64,000 bases of DNA from RUG100 sp034927505 (GTDB lineage: Bacteria > Bacillota > Clostridia > Peptostreptococcales > Anaerovoracaceae): assembly GCA_034927505.1 (NCBI GenBank), contig JAYFPY010000002.1, positions 11,884 through 75,883 on the forward strand, read 5' to 3'. A program made the position numbers and the translations under genes. The notes beneath the pieces are model-generated. The model was not told the DNA's origin. It was given only the letters and a program-made list of their open reading frames with translations, and made no database searches. This document shows, piece by piece, positions 41,722-51,224 of the stretch (position 1 is the stretch's first letter; each line of letters opens with the position of its first letter).

Positions 41722-43266
41722 ATGGAGAACATATCCATTACCCGCATATTCTGGAAGAGAACATATCTGTTCATCGAATTCAGCGGAGCCCCATTAGGCA
41801 GTCCGGTCCTGACAGACGGAGACCGGTCATACCCTTTCTCTGTAAAGCCGCAGTGCGAGACCGGCTTTCGGGGAAAGCTGAACATCGCCATTGCCGGGGG
41901 ACGCACCATGCTCCCCGCCGGCGACTACACTGTCTGCATGGACGGAAAACCGGTGCCCTGCAGCGACGATGTGATGCTGTCCTGCGAGGACCTTGCCAGA
42001 GTCTACAACTATGACGAAAAGCAGAACGCCTTCGTCATCAGTTTTTATATGAAAAACGATGCTCTGTACATGCACTGCGATTATATGAAACACAACGATG
42101 CACCGGAAAAAAGACCGGGCCACCGTGCTTTCCAGAAAAAGCTGTTCAATATGTACTACAAAGTATGTTCCGCATTCCATCCCAAAAAAGGAAAGAACAT
42201 CCTTTTGATGAGTGAGAACCACGACGCCATCTGCGACAATCTGAAGGCACTGGACAAAAGACTGAAGCAGAGGGAACTGGACCGGGAATTCAACATCAGT
42301 TACAGCTTTCGCAATATCTTCGACGGTAAACGTGGCCTTTCCAGCTGGCTGAAAGTCATATCGCTGATCGCAAAACAGGACTTTATATTCGTGGACGACT
42401 ACGTCCCTGTTTTCGGATTCATCGATCTGGACAAAAATACAAAACTGATCCAGGTATGGCACGCCGGTTTTGGATTCAAACTGGTGGGATACGGACGGTT
42501 CGGCCTTGAAGGCTCCCCTCACCCGTTCCAGTCGTGCCACAGAAAATACGACTACGCTCTGGTGGGAAACAAACACCTGAAAGAAATATATTCCGAAGTA
42601 TTCGGGATAGAAAAAGGGTCCCTTTTGGCAACGGGCATGCCCCGGCTGGAAGAATTCATGGACATGCAGACAGCAGCAGCAGCCAGAGAATATCTTCTGA
42701 AAAAATACCCGCAGCTGATCGGGAAAAAAGTAATAACATTCGCCCCGACCTACAGAGGCAGCAGCCAGGATGAAGCTCACTACGATGCCGACCGTCTGGA
42801 CATGGACGCCCTGTACAGCTACTGCACCAAAACCGATACATGCATCATATTCAAGATGCATCACTTCATACGGGAACCCTTCCCGATAGATCCGAAGTAC
42901 AAAGACAGGTTCTATGATATGAGCAGCGAGGATCTGAACAGTATATTCCAGATCACAGATCTGCTCATAACAGATTATTCATCCTGCTTTTACGATTTTC
43001 TCCTGCTGGGCAGACCCATACTGTTCTACGTCTACGACAAAATACAGTACCAGGCCACAAGAGGCGTACACCGCCCCATAGACGAAGTGGCACCGGGCAA
43101 GATATGCAACACCTTCGAGGAGCTTCTCAGCGCCCTTGAGAACGAAGATTACGGCTCCGCCGAGGCTCAGGACTTTCTCAGAGACAGAGCCAGCCTCAGC
43201 GGCAAATGCGCCAGCGACCGTGTCATAGACCGGATCCTGCTGGGTCAAGAGGACAGTGAAATATGA
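41722..43266 (+). CDS. CDP-glycerol glycerophosphotransferase family protein, 514 aa
   Basis: 514 residues of the CGPTase family (TagF/TagB/TarL type). An N-terminal beta-rich extension (about 1-140) precedes the catalytic GT-B fold. IQVWHAGFGFK contains the catalytic His, and TDYSSCFYDF near the C-terminus is the family's nucleotide/acceptor motif. These enzymes polymerise or prime polyol phosphate from CDP-polyol at the inner face of the membrane. It follows copy 2 of the LTA-synthase-like pair by nine bases (AGGAGG within the gap) and overlaps the next CGPTase by four. Polyol identity unknown. Confidence 0.88.
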   Translation: MENISITRIFWKRTYLFIEFSGAPLGSPVLTDGDRSYPFSVKPQCETGFRGKLNIAIAGGRTMLPAGDYTVCMDGKPVPCSDDVMLSCEDLARVYNYDEKQNAFVISFYMKNDALYMHCDYMKHNDAPEKRPGHRAFQKKLFNMYYKVCSAFHPKKGKNILLMSENHDAICDNLKALDKRLKQRELDREFNISYSFRNIFDGKRGLSSWLKVISLIAKQDFIFVDDYVPVFGFIDLDKNTKLIQVWHAGFGFKLVGYGRFGLEGSPHPFQSCHRKYDYALVGNKHLKEIYSEVFGIEKGSLLATGMPRLEEFMDMQTAAAAREYLLKKYPQLIGKKVITFAPTYRGSSQDEAHYDADRLDMDALYSYCTKTDTCIIFKMHHFIREPFPIDPKYKDRFYDMSSEDLNSIFQITDLLITDYSSCFYDFLLLGRPILFYVYDKIQYQATRGVHRPIDEVAPGKICNTFEELLSALENEDYGSAEAQDFLRDRASLSGKCASDRVIDRILLGQEDSEI

Positions 43267-44378
43267 AAAAACTCATGATGAAATCCGCCATCGCCATGAT
43301 GCGGCTCGTGTACAGCTTTTTCAAACTGAGAAAGACTGAAAACAAAATAACATTTATCAGCCGGCAGCAGAACACCCCTACTGTGGATTTTCTGACTCTG
43401 GAAAAAAAGATAAAAGAAAAATTCCCGGACTGCGAAACAGTCATACTTACAAAACGTCTGGAAGGCAAAGCCTCTTATATCGGACACATGCTGACCCAGA
43501 TGAAGAACATGGCCACCAGCCGTACTGTGATCCTGGATTCATACTGCATCGCAGTCAGCGTCCTGAAACACAAGAAAGATCTCCGTGTCATCCAGATGTG
43601 GCACGCCATGGGCAGCATGAAAAAATTCGGATACGCTATGATAGACAAAGAAGAAGGCAGTCCCCGTGAAGTGGCCGAGACCATGAAGATGCACGCCGGA
43701 TACGACACCATACTGATCTCATCCATGAGCTTTATCAAAGACTACATCGAAGGCTTTCGCTGCGACCCGGCTGCCGTAAAAGAGATCCCTTTGCCAAAGG
43801 CGGACCTGCTGACAGACACGGCTTATCGGATCAGGAAAGTCCAGAAGATCTATGACAGATATCCGCAGCTGAAAAAGAAATCCAACATAATATACTGTCC
43901 CACCTTCCGCAAGAACGGCGACAGCAAAGCCGGCGCCGCCGTGAAAAAGCTGCTGGACTCCATCGATTTTGACAGATTCAATCTCATATACAAACCTCAT
44001 CCTCTCAGCCGGATGACCATCGACGATCCGAGAGTGATCACAGATTTCAAGGATCCTTTTGAAATGCTTTTTATCAGCGACTATGCGATCACCGACTATT
44101 CCAGCATAATGTACGAAGCGGGCCTTCTCAGGATGCCTGTGTTCCTCTACGCCTACGACTGGGACGAATACTCGTCCAAACGGGAACTGAACATAGATCT
44201 TCAGCACGACGCTCCATGCATGTTCACTTCCGACCCGAAAGAGATCATCGATGCAATAGAAAAAGATGCCGATGGTTCGGCACCTTTAGATCTTCAAATG
44301 TGGAATGATTTTATAAAGGACAATATCCATATGCCGGCAGGCTCCACCTGCTGTGACGAGATCATCAAGCTTCTTTGA
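43263..44378 (+). CDS. CDP-glycerol glycerophosphotransferase family protein, 371 aa
   Basis: 371 residues, a short CGPTase with the catalytic region only: IQMWHAMGSMKKFGYA (catalytic His), YKPHPLSRM and TDYSSIMYEAG. Short members of this family often act as primases adding the first unit to the linkage disaccharide, like TagB. The ATG overlaps the previous stop by four bases. It is the last gene of the plus-strand operon and meets the minus-strand beta-helix gene tail to tail at 44.38 kb. Confidence 0.87.
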   Translation: MKKLMMKSAIAMMRLVYSFFKLRKTENKITFISRQQNTPTVDFLTLEKKIKEKFPDCETVILTKRLEGKASYIGHMLTQMKNMATSRTVILDSYCIAVSVLKHKKDLRVIQMWHAMGSMKKFGYAMIDKEEGSPREVAETMKMHAGYDTILISSMSFIKDYIEGFRCDPAAVKEIPLPKADLLTDTAYRIRKVQKIYDRYPQLKKKSNIIYCPTFRKNGDSKAGAAVKKLLDSIDFDRFNLIYKPHPLSRMTIDDPRVITDFKDPFEMLFISDYAITDYSSIMYEAGLLRMPVFLYAYDWDEYSSKRELNIDLQHDAPCMFTSDPKEIIDAIEKDADGSAPLDLQMWNDFIKDNIHMPAGSTCCDEIIKLL

Positions 44379-44389
44379 TCGAATACGAT

Positions 44390-45798
44390 CTACTTCGAGA
44401 ATCCGGTCTTGCCCTTTCGGCATTTCTTTATCCTGTTTTTGTATACCTTGTTGGATTTTTTAGGGACCGTCGTTTCTACCCCGTATCTGTTGGAGTAGTA
44501 GCACTTGTTCCTGCTGATCCTGTTCTTTTTGCTCCCGGCGTTGAGAGTGATGCAGCTGCTGGAATATCTTTTCTTTCGCGACGGTCTCAGATTTATAGTA
44601 TTCCTTGTGATCTTGCTGTTTTTCGTGTCGGTCAAAAGTATGCCGCTGTACTTGCTCTTTATCTTGTTTTTATATATGCTTACATTTTTGACGCAGTAAT
44701 TGGCTTTCGGCATGCCGTAGCTCTTTCTGCCCTGATAAGCTCCGTATATCCTTATGGCAAATTTTCTGTTGCCGCCCATCTTCTTTTTCACTATGGAGAT
44801 CTTGTTCCCGCTGATGGTCAGATACGCTTTTGAATTCCTGCTGCCTTTTACGTATTTCGATTTTTTGATACGGCCCGGATTATAGTATTTGAAATCTATG
44901 CCGGCACCCGCATTGGATATCCGATTGTTCTTTATGGATACCTTTTTCATGTTCACAGCCATTATGGCGTATGTGTCGATGTCGGTAAAAGTATTATTAT
45001 ATATCTTCACATTGGTATAGTAGCTGCCGTATGACGCATTGTGGGATCCGATCCCTCTCCATACGTTTTTGAATACGTTGCCCTTCACATATATACTGTA
45101 TCGTCATATGGCGTATACCCGACGAATCCGGTCTTGTTTGTGATGTCGAACTGTACGGCTTCCTGCCCCACTGTGCTCTTTTTGCCTTTCAGCCTGTAGA
45201 GATTTGTGAATCGGCAGTTGGTGATACGGATGCCGTTGATGCCGCCGAACTCTACATGATGAGCTCCCGCATCATTGGTGAGGGTCAAATTCTTCAGCAC
45301 AAAATTTTTCCCGTGAGCAAACTTTGCAATAGAAAAATTCTTCTTTGCATGTTTGGCGTCGCCGTTCCAGGTGCCGCCGTCGATGGTGATGTTCCTGTCG
45401 CCGCTGTATCCGCCGCCGCTCTTTGTAGTTCCGTTCCTCAGCATAGGTCCGCCGCCGGGCCTTTTGACATACGCGCCGTCGGCGTAAAGATATGTATTGC
45501 TGTAAAGATATATGGCCTTCGAAATAGTATAACTGCCCGAAGGTATCACTATCATATATTTGACACTGTCGGTGGCTCCCGACTTCGCGGCGAGAGCCGC
45601 CTTGTTGACAGCTGTAGTGATATTGCCGCTGCCGGTATTTATCACCAGACGGTGATAGCCGTCCACGATCCCGCTGTCAGTATAGTACACGTTAGTAGAT
45701 GCAGCAGCTGTTTCTGCCGACGTCCCCACTGCCGGCAATACCATACTGAACGCTGCTGCCAGTGCCAGTACCATAAAAGTTTTCTTAAATAGTCTCAT
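44390..45798 (-). pseudogene. Secreted right-handed beta-helix protein, frameshifted (copy 1)
   Basis: The N-terminal 237 codons start at an ATG (45798) behind GGAGATAAGT and give a signal peptide (about 8-32) and a parallel beta-helix with repeats such as NFVLKNLTLTND and GIRITNCRFTN. The frame stops at 45085 after YDDTVYM, while the continuation is open in another frame (VFKNVWRGIGSHNASYG on) for 231 more codons to 44390. The intact paralogue joins these parts with about ten more bases, so a small deletion near 45090 probably broke the gene. The second half has only a GTG and no ribosome-binding site. The fold is typical of polysaccharide lyases and hydrolases; the substrate is unknown. Confidence 0.75.
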
Positions 45799-45878
45799 AC
45801 TTATCTCCATTCATCTTCTTCACTATTTACAGCATAACAATAGAATGTGATAAATATGTGTAGATTAGGTAATGATTC

Positions 45879-47490
45879 TTATTTCAGCCGTTTAGAGGCC
45901 TTGTTCACATTGATCTTTTTGCTGCCGCCGCCGGAGATCTTATTGCCTTTTATCTTTGCCCTGCTCTTGTTGTATATGCATACTCCGTATTTTTTATATT
46001 TGGACACTCGGTTTCCCTTGATGGTGGCGCTGGATTTTTTGGAAATATTGATCCCGTTCTTCCTGCAGTTCTTGATCTTGTTGTAGTATACTTTGTTGGC
46101 GGTGCCTCTGTCATATATGTTGATGCCGTGGTCCGTCACTCCTGAAATGGAGTTCTTGCTGAATGTATTCTTCTTGCCCCCCTGGAGCACATTTATGCCG
46201 TAGCCTTTGCAGTTGTACAGCCTGTTTCCGCTGACAGTGTTTCCGGTAGATCCCTTCTGTATACATATGAGGTCGGTCTTGAACCCGGCCGACTTTGCCT
46301 TTTTCAGATTGATATAATTGCCGGTTATCTTTGACTTATGGACATCGTACATGAGGATGCCTTTGGTCTTGCCTTTGATGCTGTTGTTATTTACAGTCAC
46401 GTTGGTCTTTCTTAGGAAGACCGTATTTGCTCTTCTTGAATTTCTCTCCGTATATCCTGATGCCGAAAGTATTGCTGCCCATCTTCTTTTTCGGGATATC
46501 TATCTTGTTGCCGGATATGACCGACTTGGCGTTGGAGTTGAGACTGCCCTTTATATATTTGCTCTTGCTGATCGTCTTTGGATTCATGTACTTGAAATCG
46601 ATGCCGCATCCGGCATTTGTGATCTTGTTGTTCATGATCTTTGCATTCTTGAAGTTGACCCCTATGATGGCGTACTGTGTCACGTTTTTGAAAGTATTGT
46701 TTGAGATATCAACATTGTCGTAGTAGCTGCCGTAGGTGGCGCTGTGGCTGCCCACGCCTCGATGGACGTTGGAAAAAGTGCAGCCGGTAACAGTAATGTT
46801 TCTGCACGGCGTATCATCGAATGTCGGAAAATTCTTGAATACAGATTCCTTGTTGATGTCCAACTGTACGGCTTCCTGTCCGCCGTCGCCGCCGCTGCCG
46901 TTTATGTAATTCGAGAATGAACAGTTTTTCACATTTACTCCGTCCACTCCGCCAAACTCGACGAAATGCGCGCCCTTGTCGTTTTTGAGGGTCATGTTCT
47001 GCATAGTCACATTAGTGGCGTGACCGAACTTGAACATGGAAAATCCCTTGGAAATATGCTGACCGTTTCCGTCCCATGTACCGCCGTATATGGTGATATT
47101 TTTGTATCCGCTGTATCCGCGGCTGGCGGCATCGCCATGATATCCGGCACGGATCATCGGGCCGGAATCACCTGCTGCATTGGTTATTGTCGCACCCACA
47201 GCCGAGATATATGTATTGCTGTAGACATGGGTAAGATCTGTGTTCCTGTAACTGCCCGCAGGTATTACCACAGTGTACTGACTGCCGTCCTGATTATTCT
47301 TTACATAAGAACATGCGGCATCCAGCGCCGCGTGGACGTCGTCACCGCTTGAAATATTCAATGTCATGTAATGTGTGTCGCCTGTCCTGAAAGTATAGTA
47401 TTTGCTGTCATCGGCCATTGCTCCCGCCGGCAGCAGCATAGCCGCTGCAACGATAACAGATACTAAAACTAAAGTGATCTTCCTGCCCAT
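45879..47490 (-). pseudogene. Secreted right-handed beta-helix protein, frameshifted (copy 2)
   Basis: A tandem paralogue of the neighbour. ATG at 47490 with GGGGG nine bases upstream; signal peptide about 1-26 (cleavage after AMA); beta-helix with NVTMQNMTLKND and VKNCSFSN. After KYGLPKKD the frame stops at 46387, while the following frame continues with NVTVNNNSIKGK to 45879 (173 codons, GTG only). Comparison with copy 1, which reads through this region as YGMPKANYCVKNVSI, indicates a small deletion around 46400-46415. Thus both copies are broken at different sites. An extended -10 promoter (47534-47542) lies just upstream. Confidence 0.75.
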
Positions 47491-47533
47491 AATAATATAC
47501 CCCCTGTTTTCATTTTATGATACCTATGCCGAT

Positions 47534-47542
47534 ATTATATCA
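47534..47542 (-). promoter_or_regulatory. Extended -10 promoter before the copy 2 beta-helix gene
   Basis: TGATATAAT on the minus strand, 45 bases before the start at 47490, overlapping the last codons of gatD. The upstream hexamer is poor. Confidence 0.45.
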
Positions 47543-48596
47543 TATTTTCGTCATTTACCAAAAGGACTCTGCCTTTTACTTTGCCCTTCTCTTTGAACAG
47601 TTCAAAAGCCTTTCCCGCATCCCTCAGATGGAATTTCCTGTAGAACATCTCCGGATCATATTTCAGATCCCCCTTTTCAAAATGCTCCGCCGTGTCGGTC
47701 CAGTCCGTTCCCGGATAAGGATCTCCGCCGCTCATCCATGAACCGGTCACCATCAGCTCTTTACGGTTGATGTTCTCCCACTCTTTTTTAGTAAAAGTGA
47801 TATCTCCCGTAGGAGTGCCTATATAGCAGACTTTGCCTCTGTTCCCGGCCAGGTCCAGGGCCATCTTCATAGTCGGCACCGTCCCTGCCGTTTCATAGAC
47901 ATAGTCGAATCCTCTTCCGTCCTTGGTCTCGGCTGCAGCCCGCTCTCTCCAGTCATCATCATTTGTTGAGATGACGCAGTCGGCGCCCAGTCTTTCGTTC
48001 ATGGCCAGCCTCTTTTTGTTCCGTCCGAATACGACCACCTTGGAAGCTCCCAGTATCCTTGCCCACTGAGCTGCGAATGCTCCCACAGTACCGCCTCCCA
48101 GGATGGCAACTGTGCCTCCCGGAGTCATCTTCAGCAGCTTGACGCCGTGAAGAGCAACTGTGCTGGGCTCGAACAGAGCGCCCTGTTCATAGGAGACCCT
48201 TTCATCTGTCCTGACCACATTCTTCGCAGGCAGCACAACGTAGTCCGCAAATCCGCCCTGTACTCTGGATCCGATAAATACATAATTCTTGCAGAGAAAA
48301 TAAAGGCCATCTCTGCAGTCGTCGCATTCCATGCACGGGACCAGAGGGACTGCCGATACCCGGTCCCCCTCAGAAACATTTTTCACGCCGCCGCCTACTT
48401 TATCCACGTATCCTGAAAACTCATGTCCCAGAACGATGGGATAGAAATGGGCTCCGCCTGCCAGCACCCGCGGTACATCCGAACCGCATATGCCGCATGC
48501 CATGACGCGGACTCTTACCTGACCGTCTCCCGGTTCCGGCGTATCCATGTCCTCGTATCTTATATCATTATCGCCGTATAATACTGCTGCTTTCAT
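47535..48596 (-). CDS. gatD: Galactitol-1-phosphate 5-dehydrogenase-like zinc enzyme
   Basis: 353 residues of the medium-chain zinc dehydrogenase family, closely following Escherichia coli GatD in CGICGSDVPR, FYPIVLGHEFSGYV and VTGSWMSGGDPYPG. Catalytic zinc ligands are Cys37, His58 and Glu59; the structural zinc has Cys88, Cys91, Cys94 and Cys102. ILGGGTVGAF is the NAD fold. GatD interconverts galactitol-1-P and tagatose-6-P. Here it ends a wall-polymer operon, 14 bp after gatZ, without PTS or kinase genes, so a biosynthetic (reducing) direction is plausible. TarJ, the teichoic-acid ribulose-5-P reductase, belongs to the same superfamily. Confidence 0.88.
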   Translation of the reverse strand: MKAAVLYGDNDIRYEDMDTPEPGDGQVRVRVMACGICGSDVPRVLAGGAHFYPIVLGHEFSGYVDKVGGGVKNVSEGDRVSAVPLVPCMECDDCRDGLYFLCKNYVFIGSRVQGGFADYVVLPAKNVVRTDERVSYEQGALFEPSTVALHGVKLLKMTPGGTVAILGGGTVGAFAAQWARILGASKVVVFGRNKKRLAMNERLGADCVISTNDDDWRERAAAETKDGRGFDYVYETAGTVPTMKMALDLAGNRGKVCYIGTPTGDITFTKKEWENINRKELMVTGSWMSGGDPYPGTDWTDTAEHFEKGDLKYDPEMFYRKFHLRDAGKAFELFKEKGKVKGRVLLVNDENMI

Positions 48597-48610
48597 TTTT
48601 TACTCCTGTA

Positions 48611-49939
48611 TCAGTGATTGAATACTCCGCCTATCATATAGTTGAACTTGACTGCATAATTGTAGTCCTCCACCAGAATGACTACATTGTCCTTTGCCAG
48701 GTCTCTCGGGTTCTTTGACAGAACGCCGTCTCTGACCTTCGGGTACTGAAGAGGCATATACTGATGGATGATGCCCAGAGGTATGTCCACCGTAGACAGG
48801 TTCTCAAACAGTTTGTTGATAGACGCGTTGATCTCAGGCAGAGACATATAGTATCTGCTCCTGTCCGAAAAGCTGTATTTTCTCTGCAGCAGAAGATCCT
48901 TCTCGTCGCCGTGATAATACTTTTTCCATTCCTTCGGCTTTTCCACCATGACCTTTTCTACTGTCTCTATAAAATCAGCGCGCTGCCCTTCCGGTATCAG
49001 TTCTTTCTCTATCATGGATAGAGCATACAGCCCTTCACGGAGAGCGTATGTCAGCGCCGGTCCCACCTTCAGGATGGCGATGCCGTCCTCGACCATTTCC
49101 TTCAGCTTTGCCGGCGGCTGATAGTCTGTGGAATGCCCTTCGAAAACTATGTCCGGATATTCTTCCAGACGATGGCACAGCTTTACAGCTTCCAGTCTGT
49201 CGTACTGATGTATCTCTTCATCTCCGAATTCAACTCCCGGCTGGACGACTACTGCGATAATGTTTTCCCAGGCGTTGTCCATATCCAGTTCGGCAAATTT
49301 CTTTTTGTATGTGAGCAGTGTCCCGACAAAATCATCCGGGTCCGTGACCAGCAGAGAATCGTCTTCTTCCTGTACTCCTCCCGGTATAGGCACTTCACTG
49401 CCTATGACAAAGACCGGATGAGTAGCCTGCGGGTCTTTCTTCTTCAGTTCTTCGAAGGCGCTTTCGGCCGCCTTGTACAGCACCGCTCCACGCTCGGCTA
49501 TAGTTTCATCGGGCAGACGCACGCTGGTATCGTCGTCTCCCAGCATCATGGAAGTATCCAGATGTATTTTTATATATCCTGCCAAAACGCACTGTCTGAC
49601 CAGTTCCTTTGCATTTTCCATAGCCTCGGCCGCAGGTCTGTCTGCCCATGGAAGAGGTCCCAGATGGTCTCCGCCCAGAACGATCTTTTCTCTGCTGAAT
49701 CCTATCCTGTCCGCTATGCGGTAAACATAGTCTCTGAAATCTGCAGATTTCATATTGGTGTATCCGCCGAACTGATTGACCTGATTCGATGTGGCTTCGA
49801 TCACCGCAAAATCATCGAACCTCTGCGCCTGTTCCAGTATGGCTTCTATGACCAGCCTGTTGGCGCTGCAAAACGACGGAATGCCGCAGTGTATGCCCAG
49901 CTGTCTCTTTGTTACCATTTCACGTATTGGATTTTTCAT
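48611..49939 (-). CDS. gatZ: GatZ/KbaZ family protein (tagatose-bisphosphate aldolase subunit or hexulose-phosphate epimerase)
   Basis: 442 residues, full-length GatZ/KbaZ: VIEATSNQVNQFGGYT, VLGGDHLGP, VVVQPGVEF and LKVGPALTYALRE are diagnostic. In Escherichia coli GatZ supports the GatY aldolase, but no GatY is encoded here. Some members of this family are reported to epimerise fructose-6-P or tagaturonate at C4, which would make tagatose-6-P directly. That activity is inferred from family and context. It starts 22 bp after the CGPTase stop and is followed by gatD at 14 bp. Confidence 0.87.
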   Translation of the reverse strand: MKNPIREMVTKRQLGIHCGIPSFCSANRLVIEAILEQAQRFDDFAVIEATSNQVNQFGGYTNMKSADFRDYVYRIADRIGFSREKIVLGGDHLGPLPWADRPAAEAMENAKELVRQCVLAGYIKIHLDTSMMLGDDDTSVRLPDETIAERGAVLYKAAESAFEELKKKDPQATHPVFVIGSEVPIPGGVQEEDDSLLVTDPDDFVGTLLTYKKKFAELDMDNAWENIIAVVVQPGVEFGDEEIHQYDRLEAVKLCHRLEEYPDIVFEGHSTDYQPPAKLKEMVEDGIAILKVGPALTYALREGLYALSMIEKELIPEGQRADFIETVEKVMVEKPKEWKKYYHGDEKDLLLQRKYSFSDRSRYYMSLPEINASINKLFENLSTVDIPLGIIHQYMPLQYPKVRDGVLSKNPRDLAKDNVVILVEDYNYAVKFNYMIGGVFNH

Positions 49940-49961
49940 GTTGTCACTCTTTCCTTTCCCG

Positions 49962-51224
49962 TTAGTCTTCCTGTGCCAGTATCTTCTTGATTTCCTCCAC
50001 CACTCTTTCGGCAGCGTGTCCGTCTTCGATACATCCCTTGTCGTCCAGGAATTCCTTTACCTTTTTATCATACTCTTTTTCATCGAAATTCTCAATGGCG
50101 TCCACCAGCATGTCGTTGTCTGTGCAGACAGGGAACGGCGTCGACTCCAGAGGATAGTAGAATCCTCTCTCTGAATAGTAATCCTTCAAGTCCCTTGCAA
50201 ATATGAATCCCGGTTTTTTGGTCAGCACGAAATCGTATATCCAGCTGCTGTAGTCGGTGACGGCAATATCCGCAGCCGCGATCAGATCCTGGATGTCCGG
50301 ATAATGGGTGGCGTCCAGTACTCTCCTGTCGCTGCTGTAGTTGCCTCTGACGTACTTTTTGACAGTCGGATGAAATCGGTTCACGATGACCCAGTTCCCT
50401 CCGAACCTGTCTTCCAGAGCATCGACCACTCTCTTGTAATCCATGTCGTACACGGAGAATGTATGAGAATCCCTGAAGGTCGGCGCATACAGAAGTATCC
50501 TGGTATCGTCGTCTATGTGAAGGTATTCGTGTATTATCTTTTTCAGTTTTCTTCTTTCGTCGGTATCTCCCACCAGCATGTCGTTTCTCGGATGTCCGAA
50601 CTTCCAGATCTTCTGATCCTGCCAGAAAGTATCCCGGTAAACATCGTCTTCGAAATCGCTGTTTGAAATGACGTAGTCGCAGATCTTGCTGGTCAGCTCC
50701 GCCGCTCTCACCCAGCCTTTTCCGTTGTTGAATCCCTTGCCGAATCTTTTGATCCCCAGGGAACCGTGCCAGGTCTCTATGAATACCTGTTCCGGCTTTT
50801 TATATATCGGACTCTTCAGGAACTCCACCGAATTGGCGATCCATATCTTCGAGCTGGCCAGAGCCTCATAGAAATCAAAGAGGTTCATTTTAACCACTTC
50901 GACGTCATCGGGAAAGCCGTCGTTCATAAAGTCTGATTTGACTTTGCTGGCCCACACGATCTCACAGTCCACGTTTTGTCTTTTCAGTTCTTCGCATATG
51001 TATTTGGGATTGCAGGTGTAGTCTCCCTGAAATGTGATGAAGGTTATTTTCTTCGGGTTCACCTTCGTCTTTTTGGCCAGGCTCTTTTTGCACATGATGC
51101 CTATGCGCCTGTCGGCTTTTCTTAAGACCACTCCAAAGCTCCTTCTAAGGAATCTTCCTTCAACGAAAAAAGGTTTGATTTTTTTCTTTCTCTGTACCCA
51201 TATGTTTTCATTCTTATCTGTCAT
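49962..51224 (-). CDS. CDP-glycerol glycerophosphotransferase family protein, 420 aa
   Basis: 420 residues, catalytic CGPTase fold: IETWHGSLGIKRFG with the catalytic His, RFHPTVKKY and TDYSSWIYDFVL. A basic N-terminus precedes it. The ATG overlaps the acyltransferase stop (ATGA). It is the third CGPTase of the window and the only one in the operon with the cytidylyltransferase, gatZ and gatD, hence the likely user of the CDP-polyol that those enzymes would make. Donor identity not shown. Confidence 0.88.
   Translation of the reverse strand: MTDKNENIWVQRKKKIKPFFVEGRFLRRSFGVVLRKADRRIGIMCKKSLAKKTKVNPKKITFITFQGDYTCNPKYICEELKRQNVDCEIVWASKVKSDFMNDGFPDDVEVVKMNLFDFYEALASSKIWIANSVEFLKSPIYKKPEQVFIETWHGSLGIKRFGKGFNNGKGWVRAAELTSKICDYVISNSDFEDDVYRDTFWQDQKIWKFGHPRNDMLVGDTDERRKLKKIIHEYLHIDDDTRILLYAPTFRDSHTFSVYDMDYKRVVDALEDRFGGNWVIVNRFHPTVKKYVRGNYSSDRRVLDATHYPDIQDLIAAADIAVTDYSSWIYDFVLTKKPGFIFARDLKDYYSERGFYYPLESTPFPVCTDNDMLVDAIENFDEKEYDKKVKEFLDDKGCIEDGHAAERVVEEIKKILAQED

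Noticed and set aside
41827..42864. Minus-strand open frame of 345 codons
   Set aside because: Antisense to a clear CGPTase gene with complete motifs; low-complexity Val/Phe-rich product without known family.
47535..49939. Galactitol catabolic operon
   Set aside because: GatZ and GatD alone, with no PTS, kinase or GatY and embedded among wall-polymer genes, do not support catabolism.
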